This document shows, one piece after another, positions 7,839 to 16,478 of a DNA stretch of 64,000 bases. The position numbers were made by a program, and so were the translations under genes. Below the pieces are notes generated by a model. The model searched no databases. It saw only the letters and a list, made by a program, of their open reading frames with translations, and had not been told where the DNA came from. How positions within the stretch are numbered: position 1 is the stretch's first letter; each line of letters opens with the position of its first letter. The stretch is from CAVPGP01 sp963704025. Lineage in GTDB: Bacteria > Actinomycetota > Thermoleophilia > Gaiellales > Gaiellaceae. The stretch covers positions 434,001-498,000 of the forward strand of contig CAVPGP010000002.1 in assembly GCA_963704025.1 (NCBI GenBank), in the 5' to 3' direction.

Positions 7839-9577
7839 GCGGCCTCCTCGAGTGGCAGCTCGACACGGAACGTCGTGCCTGCCCCTTCCTCGCTCTCGAC
7901 GCTGATCCTGCCGTGGTGCGCCTCGACGATCGCCTTGGTGATGTAGAGACCGAGCCCCGTGCCCTCGATCTGCCGCTCGGTCACCACCGAGGTGCGGTAG
8001 AAGCGCTCGAAGAGCCGGTCCCGCTCCGCCTCCGGGATCCCGATCCCGGAATCCGCGACCTCGACGAGTGCCCTGGCCTCGAGCTCCGTGATCCGCACGC
8101 GCACGAAGCCGCCTGGAGGCGTGAACTTGACGGCGTTCGAGACGAGGTTGTCGAGGAGCTGCGCCAGCCGGCTCGCCTGGCCGCGGACGGATGGCGAGCC
8201 TTCGAGCTCCAGCTCGAGTGCGACGCTCGCCGCCTCTGCTCTCGGGCGCAGCGTCTCCACTGTGTGCGAGGCAATCTCCGCCAGGTCGACATCGCCGAGC
8301 TCAAGCTCGAGCCGACCCGACTGCAGCCGCGCGGCGAAGAGCAGGTCGTCGACGAGCTTCTGCAGCCGCTCGGTGTTCCGAGCGACCACGGCGAGGTACT
8401 CGCGGTGCTCCTCGTCCGGCACCTCCTCGAGCAGCAGCTCGACGTACCCCTGGATCGAGGTCAGAGGCGTGCGCAGGTCGTGCGAGACGAGCGAGACGAA
8501 CTCGTCCTTCAGGCGGTCGAGCTCGAGCAGCTCGCGGTTCTGCGTGGCGAGCAGCCGCTGCGCGTTCTCGGCCTCGCGCCGCGCCTGGCGCTCCGAGATG
8601 CGGGCGCGCTCCTCGTTCCGGACGAGACCCACGAGCCGGAAGAGGGCCAGGATGGAGAGAACGATTCCGGCCAATCCCAGCAGGAGGCCGTGGAGGTGAT
8701 GGGAGAGGATCCGCTCGATCACGAGCACCGTCGGCGCGGTCAGGAGGGCGATCGAGAGGAGGAGGAAGCGGGCCGTCGTCAGGCGCGGCGCCGCTCGCCG
8801 CTCGCGGACGGCCAGCGTCGCCATCGTCGGATGGAGCGCCGCGGCGCCCCAGAGGACATAGCCGAGCAGGTAACACGCGTCGATCCAGCTGCCCGACACG
8901 TACGTGTCCGAGTAGTGGACGTAGAGCTCGTCCGCGGCGATCGTGAACGCGAGGCTGGCGACCAGGAGCTGGAACGCCCGCAGCCTCCAGGCCGGTGAGA
9001 CGAGCAGCTGCGTCAGGGCGGCGAGAAGCAGGATGTCCATCGCCGGATAGGCGGCGCCGACGATTCGTTCCCCCACGCTCATGCCGCTGCCCTGCGCGAA
9101 CCGGTCGACCACGAAGACCCACTGGACGATGGCGAGGCCGATCGAGATGATCGCCGCGTCCAGGAGGGCGATCCGGCCCTCGATCGCCCCCAGCCGCCGC
9201 AGCAGCAGGACGAGCCCCGTGGCGAGCAGCGGATACCCCGCGAGGTAGAGGACGTCCGCCACGGACGGCAGCGGCGGCTCCCTGCCGAGCTGCAGCTCGT
9301 AGTAGGAGAAGATCGCGTCGCCGATCGCCCAGGCGCCGAGGCCGGCGGCGAAGAAGTACCACGGCGCGCGGCCCTCCTGCAGGTACCGCCGGGCGCCGAC
9401 GACGATCGCGGCGACCGCGGAGAAGCCGATGACCTGATACCAGATCGCCTGCGGACGACCCGAGAGCAGGAAGTAGACCCCTGTCGCGGCGACGCCGGCT
9501 GCCAGATAGCCGTAGGAGAGAGCCGTTCCCCCGGAGCGGCCCGTCGGAACGGCGCTCGAAAACGGGGTTTCCACCAT
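7835..9577 (-). CDS. Ten-TM membrane histidine kinase
   Basis: 580 residues from ATG 9577. About ten hydrophobic segments fill residues 15-320 (for example YGYLAAGVAATGVYFLL, FFAAGLGAWAIGDAIFSYY and LLLGLAGIVLSILALF). After a short coiled linker comes HisKA with the phosphorylated His in LVSHDLRTPLTS, then HATPase_c with N-box LLDNLVSNAVKF, G1 VADSGIGIP and G2 GTGLGLYI. The sensor part probably sees a membrane or lipophilic signal. Longer upstream starts exist, but this one directly precedes the first TM helix. It is co-translated with the CheY-like protein. Confidence 0.9.
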   Translation of the reverse strand: MVETPFSSAVPTGRSGGTALSYGYLAAGVAATGVYFLLSGRPQAIWYQVIGFSAVAAIVVGARRYLQEGRAPWYFFAAGLGAWAIGDAIFSYYELQLGREPPLPSVADVLYLAGYPLLATGLVLLLRRLGAIEGRIALLDAAIISIGLAIVQWVFVVDRFAQGSGMSVGERIVGAAYPAMDILLLAALTQLLVSPAWRLRAFQLLVASLAFTIAADELYVHYSDTYVSGSWIDACYLLGYVLWGAAALHPTMATLAVRERRAAPRLTTARFLLLSIALLTAPTVLVIERILSHHLHGLLLGLAGIVLSILALFRLVGLVRNEERARISERQARREAENAQRLLATQNRELLELDRLKDEFVSLVSHDLRTPLTSIQGYVELLLEEVPDEEHREYLAVVARNTERLQKLVDDLLFAARLQSGRLELELGDVDLAEIASHTVETLRPRAEAASVALELELEGSPSVRGQASRLAQLLDNLVSNAVKFTPPGGFVRVRITELEARALVEVADSGIGIPEAERDRLFERFYRTSVVTERQIEGTGLGLYITKAIVEAHHGRISVESEEGAGTTFRVELPLEEAA

Positions 9578-9606
9578 TCTCACAGCGTACGCACGGGAGC
9601 CGACAG

Positions 9607-9635
9607 TTGACCGTCGGGCCGATTGTCTCAATACT
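9607..9635 (+). promoter_or_regulatory. Sigma70-type promoter for the ABC binding protein
   Basis: TTGACC and AATACT are separated by 17 bases, a good match to -35/-10 for the housekeeping sigma factor. The site lies about 60 bp upstream of the GTG start of the substrate-binding protein, whose ribosome site (AAGGAGG) is strong. Confidence 0.5.
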
Positions 9636-9697
9636 TCCCGCCACGTTGCAGCACTGGTGCGGCGCTGCAGCACCCCTCGACAAGGTAAGGAGGACGA

Positions 9698-10999
9698 GTG
9701 AAGAAGCGCATGTTCGCGGTCGCGTTGCTGGCCGGGACCGTGGCCACTCTGGCGATCGTCGCCTCAGTGACCGCGTCGGTCGGCAAATCGGGCTTGACCG
9801 CGTTGCCCTCGTCTTCGTGCGGACCCATCGTCGGCTCGAAGTCGGCGCAGTTCCTGATTGCGTCCGACCTTCCGCTTCAGGGAGCGGGACGGACGCAGAC
9901 GGTGGAGATGACGAAGGCGATCGGCTTCATTCTCAAGTCGCGCGCGTACAAGGCAGGCAAGTACACGGTCGCGTATCAGTCGTGTGACGACTCGACGGCT
10001 CAGGCCGGCAAGTGGGATTCGGGCAAGTGCTCGCAGAATGCTCAGGCGTACGCATCGAACACATCGGTCATCGGGGTCATCGGAACGTTCAACTCCGGCT
10101 GTGCGGAGATCGAGATCCCGGTCCTGAACCGCGCCTCGGGTGGTCCGCTCGGCATGGTCAGCCCGGCGAACACCTACGTGGGTCTGACGCACTCCGGCCC
10201 GGGAACGGCCGCCGGCGAGCCGCAGAAGTACTACCCGACCGGTAAGCGGAACTACATCCGGATCGTCGCTGCCGACGACTTCCAGGGCGCCGCCGACGCG
10301 GTGCTGACGAAGAACCTCGGCATCAAGAAGGTCTACATCCTGAACGACAAGGAGGCCTACGGCCTCGGCGTCGCGACGAACTACCGGAACGCCGCCAAGA
10401 AGCTCGGGATCACGATCGCCGGCTTCGACGCGTGGGACGGCAAGGCCTCGAGCTACGAGGCGCTCGCCACCAAGATCAAGTCGTCGGGCGCCACCGGCGT
10501 CTTCCTCGGCGGCCTGATCTGCGAGAACGGCGGCAAGCTCGTCAAGGACATCCGCGCCGGTGCCGGCACGGGCGTCAAGATCATGGCTCCGGACGGCTTC
10601 ACGCCGGTCTCGGCGGTCGTGCAGGGCGCGGGCGACGCGGCCGAGAACATGACGGTCTCGGTTGCGGGCCTCCCCAACTCCCAGCTGAAGGGCGCAGGGA
10701 AGGTGTTCCTGGCCACCTTCGGCAAGGTCGTCAAGAAGAAGGCCGATCCGTACTCGGTCTACGCCGCTCAGGCGGCGCAGGTGCTGCTGAACGCGATCGC
10801 GACGTCCAACGGGACCCGGGCGTCGGTGACGTCGAACCTCTTCAAGACGAAGGTCACGAACGGCATCATCGGCTCGTTCAGGATCAACAAGAACGGCGAC
10901 ACCACGGCGAACCCCGTGACGATCTACCAGGTCAAGGGTGGACAGTCGAAGGAGTACAAGGTGATCGTGCCGCCCGTCACCCTCGTCGCGGCCGCCTAG
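9698..10999 (+). CDS. ABC transporter substrate-binding protein, branched-chain amino acid type
   Basis: 433 residues with a signal peptide (KKRMFAVALLAGTVATLAIV) and a periplasmic-binding-protein type I fold as in LivK: DLPLQGAGRTQTVEMTKAIGF, FNSGCAEIEIPVLNRASGG, YIRIVAADDFQGAADA, VYILNDKEAYGLGVA. The Ser/Thr pair that grips the amino-acid carboxylate is not obvious, so the ligand is uncertain. It is a solo binding protein: no permease or ATPase genes adjoin it, and a strong terminator follows. The start is fixed by AAGGAGG seven bases upstream of GTG. Confidence 0.85.
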   Translation: MKKRMFAVALLAGTVATLAIVASVTASVGKSGLTALPSSSCGPIVGSKSAQFLIASDLPLQGAGRTQTVEMTKAIGFILKSRAYKAGKYTVAYQSCDDSTAQAGKWDSGKCSQNAQAYASNTSVIGVIGTFNSGCAEIEIPVLNRASGGPLGMVSPANTYVGLTHSGPGTAAGEPQKYYPTGKRNYIRIVAADDFQGAADAVLTKNLGIKKVYILNDKEAYGLGVATNYRNAAKKLGITIAGFDAWDGKASSYEALATKIKSSGATGVFLGGLICENGGKLVKDIRAGAGTGVKIMAPDGFTPVSAVVQGAGDAAENMTVSVAGLPNSQLKGAGKVFLATFGKVVKKKADPYSVYAAQAAQVLLNAIATSNGTRASVTSNLFKTKVTNGIIGSFRINKNGDTTANPVTIYQVKGGQSKEYKVIVPPVTLVAAA

Positions 11000-11020
11000 C
11001 GCGGATCGCAACGGATGCGC

Positions 11021-11053
11021 GTCGGGGGAGGACACCGTCCTCCCCCGACCGTT
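11021..11053 (+). terminator. Intrinsic terminator of the binding-protein gene
   Basis: A perfect 13-bp stem (GTCGGGGGAGGAC with its complement) closes on a 3-nt ACC loop and is followed by a short T run. It lies 20 bp after the stop codon and separates the gene from the downstream sigma factor. Confidence 0.8.
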
Positions 11054-11065
11054 TAACTACCGACT

Positions 11066-11620
11066 GTGTCTCTCGCCGCACTTCCGGACGGACAGCTGGT
11101 CGCGCGCTGCCGCGCGGGCGACGATTCCGCCTGGGAGGAGCTCGTCAGCCGCTTCTCGCGCTACGTCTACGCCATCTGCGTTCAGGCCTTCCGGCTGTCG
11201 GAGCACGACGCGGAGGACGTCTTCCAGGACGTCTTCGCCAAGGTGTACGAGTATCTGCCGCGGCTCCGCGCGGATGACGCGATCCGGCCGTGGCTCGCGC
11301 AGCTGACGCGCCGCACGTGCATCGACCGCCTCCGCGCCGGCTCGCGCGAGACGCTCTCGGACGAAGAGCTCGAGCCCCCCGACACGGACGAGACCCTGGC
11401 CCGGCTGGACGAGGCGCTGACGGTGCACGAGGCGCTCGCCCGGCTCGGCGGCGACTGCCGCGAGATCCTGGACCGGTTCTTCGCGCGCGACGAGAGCTAC
11501 CGCACGATCGGAGAGGCGCTCGACCTGCCGGCCGGTACCATCGCCAGCCGCATCTCGCGCTGCCTCGCCAAGCTGAAGCTCGAGCTCGAGGGAAGAAACA
11601 TCGATGCGACCGCGTCCTGA
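11066..11620 (+). CDS. ECF-type RNA polymerase sigma factor
   Basis: 184 residues with sigma region 2 (DDSAWEELVSRFSRYVYAIC ... SEHDAEDVFQDVFAKVYE) and region 4 (LDRFFARDESYRTIGEALDLPAGTIASRISRCLAKLK). The gene is followed after 6 bases by a small ORF that could encode a partner. No classical zinc-binding anti-sigma factor is adjacent. Starts at GTG. Confidence 0.9.
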   Translation: MSLAALPDGQLVARCRAGDDSAWEELVSRFSRYVYAICVQAFRLSEHDAEDVFQDVFAKVYEYLPRLRADDAIRPWLAQLTRRTCIDRLRAGSRETLSDEELEPPDTDETLARLDEALTVHEALARLGGDCREILDRFFARDESYRTIGEALDLPAGTIASRISRCLAKLKLELEGRNIDATAS

Positions 11621-11626
11621 GGGACG

Positions 11627-11887
11627 GTGACTCGGATGAACGACGAGACAGAACGCCTGGCCCAGCTGCTCCGCGCGCTCCCTGTCGCGCCGGCTGCGTG
11701 GGTCAGCGCTGCGCAGGAGCTGCCGCTCGCCCGGAGGGGGCTCGACGACATCGTCGCTCGGGCTGAGGCGGATGCGGAGTTCCGCGCCAGGCTCGTCGCA
11801 GACCTCGAGTCGGCGCTTGCGGAGGCGGGCTACGAGCCCGACCAGCCGCTCCTCGAAGCGCTGCGGGATCGTCTGCACCGGTCGTAG
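11627..11887 (+). CDS. Small hypothetical protein downstream of ECF sigma factor
   Basis: At most 86 residues (the ATG three codons inside the frame is an equally good start). The sequence is helical and leucine/alanine-rich (ETERLAQLLRALPVAPAAWVSAAQELPLAR, FRARLVADLESALAEAGYEP) with no membrane segment. The spacing of 6 bases suggests co-transcription with the sigma factor. Function is unknown; a regulatory role in the sigma pathway is only suggested by position. Confidence 0.6.
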   Translation: MTRMNDETERLAQLLRALPVAPAAWVSAAQELPLARRGLDDIVARAEADAEFRARLVADLESALAEAGYEPDQPLLEALRDRLHRS

Positions 11888-11940
11888 CCGTCCTCGCATC
11901 GCACCGCCTCGACGGCCCGGGTTTCGCAAGAATCCGGGCC

Positions 11941-12492
11941 GTGGAGGCTTTCCTGGACGAGCTCGCCGAGCGAAAGCGCGTTCCCGGTGCGGGGACCGCG
12001 GCCGCGTTCACCGCAGCCATGGGTGCCGCGCTGGTCGCCCGAGGCGCGCGCTACTCGGGCGCGGTGTGGCGCGAGGCCGAGGCGGCCGCGGCCCAGGCGG
12101 AGGCGCTCCGCGCGCGCATCCTCGCGCTGCGCGAGCCGCTCGAACGGACCTTCGCCGAGGCGCTCGCCGATCTCGACGAGCCCCGCGACCCGGATCCGGA
12201 CAGGCGGAACTTCGCGCTCGGCCGCGCCCTCGAGCGGGCGATGGAGCCGCTCCTGAAGCTGGCCGAGGCTGCGGCCGACGTCGCCGATCTCGCCGCCGAG
12301 GTCGCGGAACGCGGCGCCCAGGAGCTGCGGCCGGACGTCGAGGGCGGCGCGGCCCTGGCGGAGTCCGCTGCGCGCACGGCCGCAGTTCTCGTCGCCTCGA
12401 ACCTCGGCGCCGGCCCGGGAGACGAGCGAGTCGCACGCGCGGAGCACTCAGCCGCAACGGCGGCGGCCGCCGTGCGGCGAGCGACTGCCTAG
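11941..12492 (+). CDS. Cyclodeaminase/cyclohydrolase family protein (FTCD C-terminal-like)
   Basis: 183 residues resembling the four-helix formimidoyl-THF cyclodeaminase / methenyl-THF cyclohydrolase family: FLDELAERKRVPGAGTAAAFTAAMGAAL at the start (the PGGGS-like turn reads PGAGT), then long Ala-rich helices and a C-terminal VLVASNLG segment. Family members act in one-carbon folate metabolism. It ends about 45 bp before tRNA-Glu and is the last chromosomal gene before the integrated elements. Confidence 0.75.
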   Translation: MEAFLDELAERKRVPGAGTAAAFTAAMGAALVARGARYSGAVWREAEAAAAQAEALRARILALREPLERTFAEALADLDEPRDPDPDRRNFALGRALERAMEPLLKLAEAAADVADLAAEVAERGAQELRPDVEGGAALAESAARTAAVLVASNLGAGPGDERVARAEHSAATAAAAVRRATA

Positions 12493-12535
12493 GCTCGCAG
12501 AGCCAGGCGAGCCGCTACACTGATCGCCGTTCCGG

Positions 12536-12608
12536 GGCGCATTCGTCTAGTGGCCTAGGACACCGCCCTCTCACGGCGGCGGCACGGGTTCGAATCCCGT
12601 ATGCGCCT
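12536..12608 (+). tRNA. tRNA-Glu (anticodon CTC)
   Basis: The cloverleaf closes cleanly: acceptor arms GGCGCAT/ATGCGCC, anticodon stem CCGCC/GGCGG around loop CTCTCAC (anticodon CTC), T arm ACGGG-TTCGAAT-CCCGT. CCA is not encoded. The 3' half is the integration site of element 1: the integrase gene reads antisense into it, and 26 bases of its 3' end recur at 18,194 and 23,628. Confidence 0.95.
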
Positions 12609-13515
12609 TTCCTCGATTCGTCTGAAACCCGGCTCCCCAGGAGAGGTCTCGGACGGCCTCCATTGCCTTGGATCGATTGAGCGCTCGGAGGTACACCTGA
12701 GTCGTGTCTACGCGCGAGTGATTCATCAGCGCTTGGAGCGATTCCAGCGCCCCTGGGTGGCTCGTCAGGAACGCGACGGCGAAGGCGCGGCGGAGAGCAT
12801 GCGCCGTGGCCTTGACGCCGATGCGCGACGCCACTTTGACCACCGTTTCCCAGATCACCTTGTTCGACCGCTCGGCCCGACGGACGCTCGCCGGCCGCCG
12901 ATTCGGAATCACATAGTCGTTCGGCCCGCACGGAACCTCGTTCGACTCATAGGCGGCGCGGAGGATCGCAAGGAGGTCGTATGGCACCGGCTTCACCGCG
13001 ACCTTGTTGCCCTTCTCGCGGAATCGCAGCGTCCCCCCCACGAGGTCAACGTCGCGCCAGCGAAGACGACTCGCCGAGTCACGTCGCGGCCCGAGGTACG
13101 CAAGTACCGAGAGGCAGAGGAACTCCTGCCAGCCCTCTGTCGCGGCAAGCATCCGTTCCACATCGGTCGGGGTGATGATCACCACGTCGACGTCTTCGGC
13201 CCGAGGCCGACGGGGTCGCGGGATTCGCACCATCGGGTTGGCGTCAATCTCGCCTTCCAAGTAGAGCCAGCCGAACAGACCATTGAGAGCGCTGTGAATC
13301 GTGCAGACGGTCGAAGCGGCTTTGCCGATCCAGTTGTCGAGGAAAGCGCGACAGTCGTTCGCACTTACGTCGCGAGCATGAATGTCCGGCCTCTGCCGTT
13401 CGAGCTGGTCGACAAATTTGAAGAGATACCGCTCGTAGCTCGCGCGCGTGCTCGGAGTTCGGCCGCCGCGTGCCAACTCGCCCATCCACCGATCAACGGC
13501 CCGCGAGAGCCTCAC
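12571..13515 (-). CDS. int: Tyrosine recombinase / phage-type integrase
   Basis: 314 residues from GTG 13515, which overlaps the upstream RHH gene by GTGA; a longer start at 13563 is possible. An N-terminal SAM-like core-binding domain (RTPSTRASYERYLFKFVDQLE) precedes the catalytic domain with Arg in LGPRRDSASRLRW, Lys in REKGNKVAVK, HxxR in AHALRRAF, His in LMNHSRVDTTQ and nucleophile Tyr in TTQVYLR, a complete set. The frame runs through the att core (AHTGFEPV) and ends with PPP and a stop inside the tRNA anticodon arm. In an excised circle the same frame would continue into 18,193-18,104 and gain a 29-residue tail. Confidence 0.93.
   Translation of the reverse strand: MRLSRAVDRWMGELARGGRTPSTRASYERYLFKFVDQLERQRPDIHARDVSANDCRAFLDNWIGKAASTVCTIHSALNGLFGWLYLEGEIDANPMVRIPRPRRPRAEDVDVVIITPTDVERMLAATEGWQEFLCLSVLAYLGPRRDSASRLRWRDVDLVGGTLRFREKGNKVAVKPVPYDLLAILRAAYESNEVPCGPNDYVIPNRRPASVRRAERSNKVIWETVVKVASRIGVKATAHALRRAFAVAFLTSHPGALESLQALMNHSRVDTTQVYLRALNRSKAMEAVRDLSWGAGFQTNRGKAHTGFEPVPPP
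12583..12608 (+). repeat. attL core of element 1 (tRNA-Glu 3' end)
   Basis: The 26-base segment starting CACGGGTTCGAATCCCGT occurs identically at 18,194-18,219 and 23,628-23,653, all in the same orientation. In this copy it is the 3' end of the functional tRNA, so integration left the tRNA intact. The integrase gene begins immediately inside and uses the core as codons. Confidence 0.9.
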
Positions 13516-13838
13516 TTCGCTCTCTTCCCGCGTGCACGCTTGATCGCCTGCTCGCGCTTCCACTCTTCGAGTTCACGCTCAGCCTGAAGAACCTCATCCT
13601 CGGGATGCGGTTCCTCGTACTTTTCGGGATATAGCATCTCGTCAAGTGCCTGGACCGGATCGTCCCGGCTCAGGATCAGGCCGAAGACCTCAGCCTGGTC
13701 GAGCGCCCACCGAAGCGTCCGGCTCATCTCACCCTCGAAGCGCCGTTCGGCCTGTACCTTCAGCCATTCGGCCTGCTCGGTTCGAATGCGTCCGCTCACG
13801 GAGGTTGTGAGGGTCTCCAGCTTCCTCGGCCGTCCCAT
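13512..13838 (-). CDS. Ribbon-helix-helix-like DNA-binding protein upstream of int
   Basis: 108 residues. The N-terminus MGRPRKLETLTTSVSGRIRTEQAEWLKVQAE then MSRTLRWALDQAE fits a short beta strand plus two helices as in Arc/CopG proteins. The rest is an acidic then basic charged helix (DEVLQAERELEEWKREQAIKRARGK). It is the first gene of the int operon and overlaps int by GTGA. A role as regulator or excision factor is inferred from position only. Base composition is lower in GC than the chromosome. Confidence 0.6.
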   Translation of the reverse strand: MGRPRKLETLTTSVSGRIRTEQAEWLKVQAERRFEGEMSRTLRWALDQAEVFGLILSRDDPVQALDEMLYPEKYEEPHPEDEVLQAERELEEWKREQAIKRARGKRAK

Positions 13839-13949
13839 GTCGCTAGTTGTAGACGAAAACTACAAATACGTCAAGAACGGTACCGGGGTGGTCTACTAGA
13901 TCAAGTCAGGCGAGAGGACGCTCGCGCAGGCCAGTCTCCAACGCACGCT

Positions 13950-14531
13950 TCAGAGTCGTCGACGCCAGTCGTCTCTGCGAAGGGTGTACACCATCATCGG
14001 CTCGCCTGACCGCCCCCGTCCCGTACTGCGGACGGCGAATCCGAGCTTGGCCGCCACGCGGCGAGATGGTTCGTTCTGCCCGTCCTCGATATAGGCCGTA
14101 ATCGTCTGAACGTCGGTGCGGCTCCAGAGATCATCGATCGCCGCTTCCATCGCCTCAGTCGCTATCCCTTCGTTCCGCCGCTCCTCGGTCACCCACCAGC
14201 CCGCCTCGACTTCATCCGCCGCGATGCCCTCGATCCCCTCACCGGCAAACCGCAGCTCGGCGCAGCCGAGAAAGCTGTCGTCACGCTTGTCCCGGATTGC
14301 CCACGGCCCGAAGCCGTGCTCCTGCCACTGCGGCTCGGCGGCGCGAGTGTCACGCAAAGCGTCCTCGACATTCCTCGATGCACGGGCATGCTCGGCTTCA
14401 TCGAGCCCCGTCAGGGGGAGGAGGCTCAGTCGCCCTGTCCGGAGAACGATTCCGCCCTGCTCCGACTCCACCCGGCCACCCCCGTAGTCTCCCTGCACGC
14501 TCGCCAGTATGGCGGGCCGCTCAGGGGTCAT
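13950..14531 (-). CDS. GNAT family acetyltransferase (RimJ/RimL-like)
   Basis: 193 residues: LRTGRLSLLPLTGLDEAEH at the start, then FGPWAIRDKRDDSFLGCAELRF, EVEAGWWVTEERRNEGIATEAMEAAIDD (the acetyl-CoA pyrophosphate-binding RxxGIAT loop) and SRRVAAKLGFAVRSTGRG. It would transfer acetyl from acetyl-CoA to an amine; the substrate is not predictable. The predicted start lies inside a 34-base repeat (14,520-14,553). The true start may be the GTG just before LRTGRL. Cargo of element 1. Confidence 0.8.
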   Translation of the reverse strand: MTPERPAILASVQGDYGGGRVESEQGGIVLRTGRLSLLPLTGLDEAEHARASRNVEDALRDTRAAEPQWQEHGFGPWAIRDKRDDSFLGCAELRFAGEGIEGIAADEVEAGWWVTEERRNEGIATEAMEAAIDDLWSRTDVQTITAYIEDGQNEPSRRVAAKLGFAVRSTGRGRSGEPMMVYTLRRDDWRRRL

Positions 14532-14553
14532 TCCAGAACACTGGCCCAGGCGA
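14520..14553. repeat. Cargo-flanking direct repeat, copy 1
   Basis: A 34-base segment containing GGGTCATTCCAGAACACTGG matches 15,151-15,184 at 30 of 34 positions. The two copies bracket the cupin gene: this one ends 34 bases before its start. Confidence 0.7.
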
Positions 14554-14587
14554 ACAGCTATCGCTTCGGACTGCGAGAATCGGCTGC

Positions 14588-15148
14588 GTGAACGAAGCGA
14601 GGCTTGAGGACGCTGGCTCCGGGCTTGCCCCCGTCACTGAGGGTTGGTTCGTCGTCAACGTGCGCGATGCCGAATGGTTCTCCTCGGACACGAGGGGCGC
14701 GGCGTGTTGGTTCGCGAACGAGTACGGCGAGCCTCCGATCGAGCTCCCGCAGCTAGGGATCAACGTCACTGTCCTCGAGCCCGGGCAGAGCAGCGTCTAC
14801 CACGCCGAGGCGAATCAGGAGGCGTTCCTAGTCCTGGCGGGAGAGTGCAGGTTGATCGTCGAGGGCGAGGAGCGGCCTCTCCGAGCTTGGGACTTCTTCC
14901 ATTCGCCGCCCTGGACCGAGCACGCCTTCGTGGGAGCTGGCGACGAGCCGTGCGTGATCCTGATGGTTGGCGCCCACCTCAGCCCGGAGGTGCGGTATCC
15001 AGTGTCGGATCTCGCAGCGCGCTACGGCGCGAGTGTCGAGACGGAGACCTCCGATCCAGAGCAGGTGTACGCGACGGCCGAGAGGTTCCGCCGCGAGCGG
15101 CCGCCGTATTGGCGACGCCTGCCCTGGGGCGCGAGCCGTTCGCGGTAA
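14588..15148 (+). CDS. Cupin-domain protein
   Basis: 186 residues from GTG 14588. A single cupin barrel is visible: VTVLEPGQSSVYHAEANQEAFLVLAGECRLIVEGEERPL (motif 1 with His and Glu) and LRAWDFFHSPPWTEHAFVGAGDEPCVILMVG (motif 2 with His). The extra C-terminus ends in ERFRRERPPYWRRLPWG. Such proteins are often small-molecule isomerases, dioxygenases or sugar epimerases; no substrate can be inferred. The gene sits exactly between two copies of a 34-base direct repeat, as if moved as a unit. Confidence 0.8.
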   Translation: MNEARLEDAGSGLAPVTEGWFVVNVRDAEWFSSDTRGAACWFANEYGEPPIELPQLGINVTVLEPGQSSVYHAEANQEAFLVLAGECRLIVEGEERPLRAWDFFHSPPWTEHAFVGAGDEPCVILMVGAHLSPEVRYPVSDLAARYGASVETETSDPEQVYATAERFRRERPPYWRRLPWGASRSR

Positions 15149-15150
15149 TC

Positions 15151-15184
15151 CTCAGGCGTCATTCCGGAGCACTGGCCCAAGCGA
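15151..15184. repeat. Cargo-flanking direct repeat, copy 2
   Basis: Begins two bases after the cupin stop codon and matches copy 1 at 30 of 34 positions. On the minus strand both copies can be read as LGQCSGMTPE. It also marks the point where a GNAT-like N-terminal fragment breaks off. Confidence 0.7.
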
Positions 15185-15189
15185 CGGCA

Positions 15190-15270
15190 CGGTCTCAAGA
15201 CCGCGATCAATGTCGCGGCCACCGTGTCCGCGTCGCTTTCGCGCGCCGGCCTGACGACGAGTCCGCTCAT
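15190..15270 (-). pseudogene. N-terminal fragment of a GNAT acetyltransferase
   Basis: The minus strand reads MSGLVVRPARESDADTVAA followed by TLIAVLRP, a typical first beta strand and helix of a GNAT protein. Homology stops at the 34-base repeat and the frame then runs antisense into the cupin gene. It is a truncated remnant, unlikely to make a functional enzyme. Confidence 0.5.
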
Positions 15271-15333
15271 CCCACCAAACCGAACGTGGGTACGGCGAGG
15301 CTCCCGCGTCGGCCAGCGTTCGGGTGCTGCGGT

Positions 15334-16422
15334 TCAGGCGACCCAGCCGCCGTTTTCCTGCACGACCTTGCCGTCGAGTTCGATGCGCCCACCGAAACGG
15401 AGGTCCTTGACGATGTCCCAGTGGATCGCCGAGACGTTCGCGCCGCCGAGGAACTCGCCCGTCGCCGAGCGCGATGTGGATGGTTCCGTTCATCTTCTCG
15501 TCGAAGTAGACGTTCCGCATGTAGCGGTCGATGCCGGGGTTGCAGCCGATCCCGAGCTCGCCGATGCGGCGTGCCCCTTCGTCGGTGTCGAGTGTTTCGA
15601 TCAGGTAGTCTTCTTCGCTGTCGGCTGACGCATCGACGACGCGGCCTTCCGAGAAGCGAAGACGAATGCCCCGTATCTCGCGGCCGCCCCGCATCGCAGG
15701 GAACTCCGTGAATGCGATCGTTCCCTCGGCCGACGTCTCGACCGGGCAGACGAAGAACTCGCCGCCCGGCATGTTGCCGGTGCCGGCGTCGACTCCGCGC
15801 GCCGACCGGCCACGGACAGCCGCAAATCCGTTTCGTCGCCGACGATCCGGACTTCCTCCGCCTCGTCGAGGAGTTGCGCATGACGCGAGATCCGCTCGTG
15901 CATGCTCTTCCAGTCGATCAGGCACGAGCCGTAGAGGAAGTCGGCGAACGCAGGCAGCGTCATTCCGGCGTCCTGGGCCAGCGCCGGCGTCGGATACCAG
16001 CACATGACCGCGGGAGTGTCCACTGTCGGTGGAGGCGTGACCTGGCGTCGCGATACGCCTTCCCGAGGCGCTGCGTTCGCTCGGCCGGGATGTCCGCGCC
16101 GTCACGGGTGTTTTCCGGGGCCAGCACGCCGAGCCACGCATCGCACTGCTCCCGCGTGTGTACCTCGATCGTTGCCGGCTCGGAGATCACGTCGAGCGGT
16201 GCATGCCGCAGCCAGGCTCGGTGGTATCGCCGGGCCGCCGCCGAAGGTGAGGCGCAGGAGCGGGTAGGCGCCGCGCTCGCCCAGTTGCTTCATGACCTCC
16301 TCCAGCAGCGGCCGAGCCAACGGCGTGCTCCACACCATCACCTGCCAGCCGCGCTCTACGCCCAGGCACGTATCGAGCAGTAGCTCGGCGTAGCGTTCAA
16401 CACGACCATCTCTCACGGACAT
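15334..16422 (-). pseudogene. M29-family aminopeptidase, multiply frameshifted
   Basis: Successive pieces of one thermophilic-type aminopeptidase (AmpS/M29) appear in shifting frames. They are YAELLLDTCLGVERGWQVMVWSTPL from ATG 16422; ISEPATIEVHTREQCDAWLG and ADIPAERTQRLGKAYRD; then YPTPALAQDAGM and DFLYGSCLIDWKSMHERI; then FFVCPVETSAEGTIAFTEFP through RNVYFDEKMNGTIHIALG; finally NVSAIHWDIVKDLRFGGRI and the stop. At least four frameshifts (near 16,220, 16,025, 15,800 and 15,460) are needed, so the gene is dead. A good ribosome site (GGAGGGAG) still precedes the ATG. Confidence 0.85.
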
Positions 16423-16478
16423 TCTTTCTCCCTCCGACCCGGATGCCACGATCATAAGCGTGCGCAACGGGAAGGTGG

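Noticed and set aside
15952..15984. Fourth copy of the 34-base cargo repeat (GTCATTCCGGCGTCCTGG)
   Set aside because: It lies within aminopeptidase codons (ALAQDAGMTLPAF) conserved in that family, so the similarity is explained by coding.
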